Positions 6,016 through 6,749 of a stretch of DNA of 6,749 nucleotides are shown here, one piece after another. The position numbers and the translations under genes are program-made. The notes beneath the pieces are model-generated. The model saw only the letters and a list, made by a program, of their open reading frames with translations. It did no database searches and had not been told where the DNA came from. Each line of letters starts with the position of its first letter. Position 1 is the first letter of the stretch. The DNA is from Gemmatimonadota bacterium (lineage in GTDB: Bacteria > Gemmatimonadota > Gemmatimonadetes > Longimicrobiales > Gaopeijiaceae), in contig DUCW01000149.1 in assembly GCA_012959595.1 (NCBI GenBank), positions 5,881 to 12,629 of the forward strand, given 5' to 3'.

Positions 6016-6749
6016 TTAGAACCTAAGACTTCAGCATAAAATTCCTCGTACCGAGGTACTACTTCGGCTGCTGAAAACTGATCTTCCACAACACTGAGAC
6101 CCATTTTACTGAAGGATTCCCAAAGCACGGGGTCAGATAAAAGATGGAGGCTGTGATCTGTCATTGCTTTGATGTCTCCAGTTTTGCAGAGAAACCCAGT
6201 CTTCCCATCGGCAACCACTTCCCTTAGACCTCCAACATTAGCTGCTACCACTGGAGTGCCAGCAGCCATTGCCTCCAGAGCTGCCAAACCAAACGACTCT
6301 GAAGAACTAGGCAGCAGGAATAGATCAGCACTAGATAACAGTTCATCAACATAAGAGTGTTTTCCCAAGAAGCTGACTTTGTCTGAAAGCCCTAGTGCAT
6401 TGACCTGATCCATTGCAGCAGATCGCTCGGGACCATCTCCAACCATCACCAGTCTTGACGGCATCTTTTCTACTATACCAGCAAAAGTGTCAATTACATC
6501 CGAAACTCGCTTGACCGGCCGAAAATTTGATACATGCATCACTATTTTCTCACCTTTCTCAGCCAGAGTATAACGATAACGACCACGCTCGGACGATCTT
6601 CCAGCAGCAGACCCCACGAAATTTGGTATAACCTTGACACGTTCTGGAGGTACATCAAAATCACGTATAGTTTCATTTCTTAGGAAATCTGAGACGGCGG
6701 TTATCCCGTCCGACTTATGGATCGAAAACTGAGTGATCGGTTGGAACGA
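6012..6749 (-). CDS. bshA: BshA-type glycosyltransferase, C-terminal 245 residues (5' end beyond window)
   Basis: BshA joins GlcNAc from UDP-GlcNAc to L-malate, the first step of bacillithiol synthesis; bacillithiol is a glutathione-like cytoplasmic thiol. The frame is open from the right edge to TGA at 6014-6012, giving 245 residues of an expected 375-385, so most of the N-terminal Rossmann domain is missing. The fragment begins near SDGITAVSDFL, passes VKVIPNFV, and then shows the nucleotide-sugar domain of a GT-B, GT4-family enzyme: HVSNFRPVKR (fragment 72-81), a strong BshA signature, LVMVGDGPE (100-108), and SESFGLAALE (150-159) with the EX7E pair E151/E159. The order and wording match Bacillus BshA closely, more than generic GT4 enzymes. 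A GTG at 6617 lies inside the frame and is an internal valine, not a start. The stop overlaps the uppP GTG. The deacetylase BshB and the ligase BshC are not in the window. The GT4 call is certain; the BshA subfamily call is strong. Confidence 0.9.
   Translation of the reverse strand, partial: SFQPITQFSIHKSDGITAVSDFLRNETIRDFDVPPERVKVIPNFVGSAAGRSSERGRYRYTLAEKGEKIVMHVSNFRPVKRVSDVIDTFAGIVEKMPSRLVMVGDGPERSAAMDQVNALGLSDKVSFLGKHSYVDELLSSADLFLLPSSSESFGLAALEAMAAGTPVVAANVGGLREVVADGKTGFLCKTGDIKAMTDHSLHLLSDPVLWESFSKMGLSVVEDQFSAAEVVPRYEEFYAEVLGSK

Noticed and set aside
6615..6617. GTG as the start of a 201-residue glycosyltransferase
   Set aside because: The frame continues upstream to the window edge with conserved family sequence (SDGITAVSDFL, VKVIPNF), so this GTG is an internal Val codon.

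Overview
This is an ordinary chromosomal housekeeping segment of a bacterium. All seven recognisable genes lie on the minus strand. In transcription order (right to left) they are bshA (C-terminal part; the 5' end is beyond the right edge), uppP, birA, coaX, then a 145-nt leader, groES, groEL, a 252-nt gap, and thrS (N-terminal two thirds; the 3' end is beyond the left edge). I saw no mobile element, CRISPR array, rRNA or tRNA gene.

Organism: the base composition is moderate, and the proteins are full length and well conserved. A bacillithiol-type BshA, a type III pantothenate kinase, a biotin ligase without a DNA-binding domain and a GroES with a 'GGLYIPDTAKEKP' loop together suggest a non-proteobacterial lineage. 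From remembered family patterns I lean towards a Gemmatimonadota-like bacterium, with Chloroflexota or a related environmental phylum as alternatives. This is inference; a ThrRS or GroEL phylogeny would settle it.

Right half (3614-6749): bshA and uppP overlap by the GTGA arrangement, uppP and birA are 7 nt apart, and birA and coaX are 28 nt apart, so these four look like one transcription unit. The products serve low-molecular-weight thiol synthesis (BshA), recycling of the undecaprenyl carrier lipid (UppP), biotinylation of carboxylases (BirA) and the first step of coenzyme A synthesis (CoaX). The bshA/birA/CoA-gene grouping recalls the Bacillus subtilis bshB1-bshA-cca-birA-panBCD neighbourhood.

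Left half (1-3613): groES and groEL follow a leader with a candidate sigma70-type promoter. Downstream of it is a 27-bp inverted repeat with the exact 9-9-9 geometry of the CIRCE heat-shock operator but not its sequence. This is the most interesting non-coding signal in the window. A perfect 15-nt palindrome and a small hairpin lie between groES and groEL. The groEL-thrS gap holds the thrS ribosome binding site and possibly a very short membrane-peptide reading frame, and no T-box or obvious terminator. I found no clearly novel multi-gene system; the findings below are mainly regulatory details and start-site questions.
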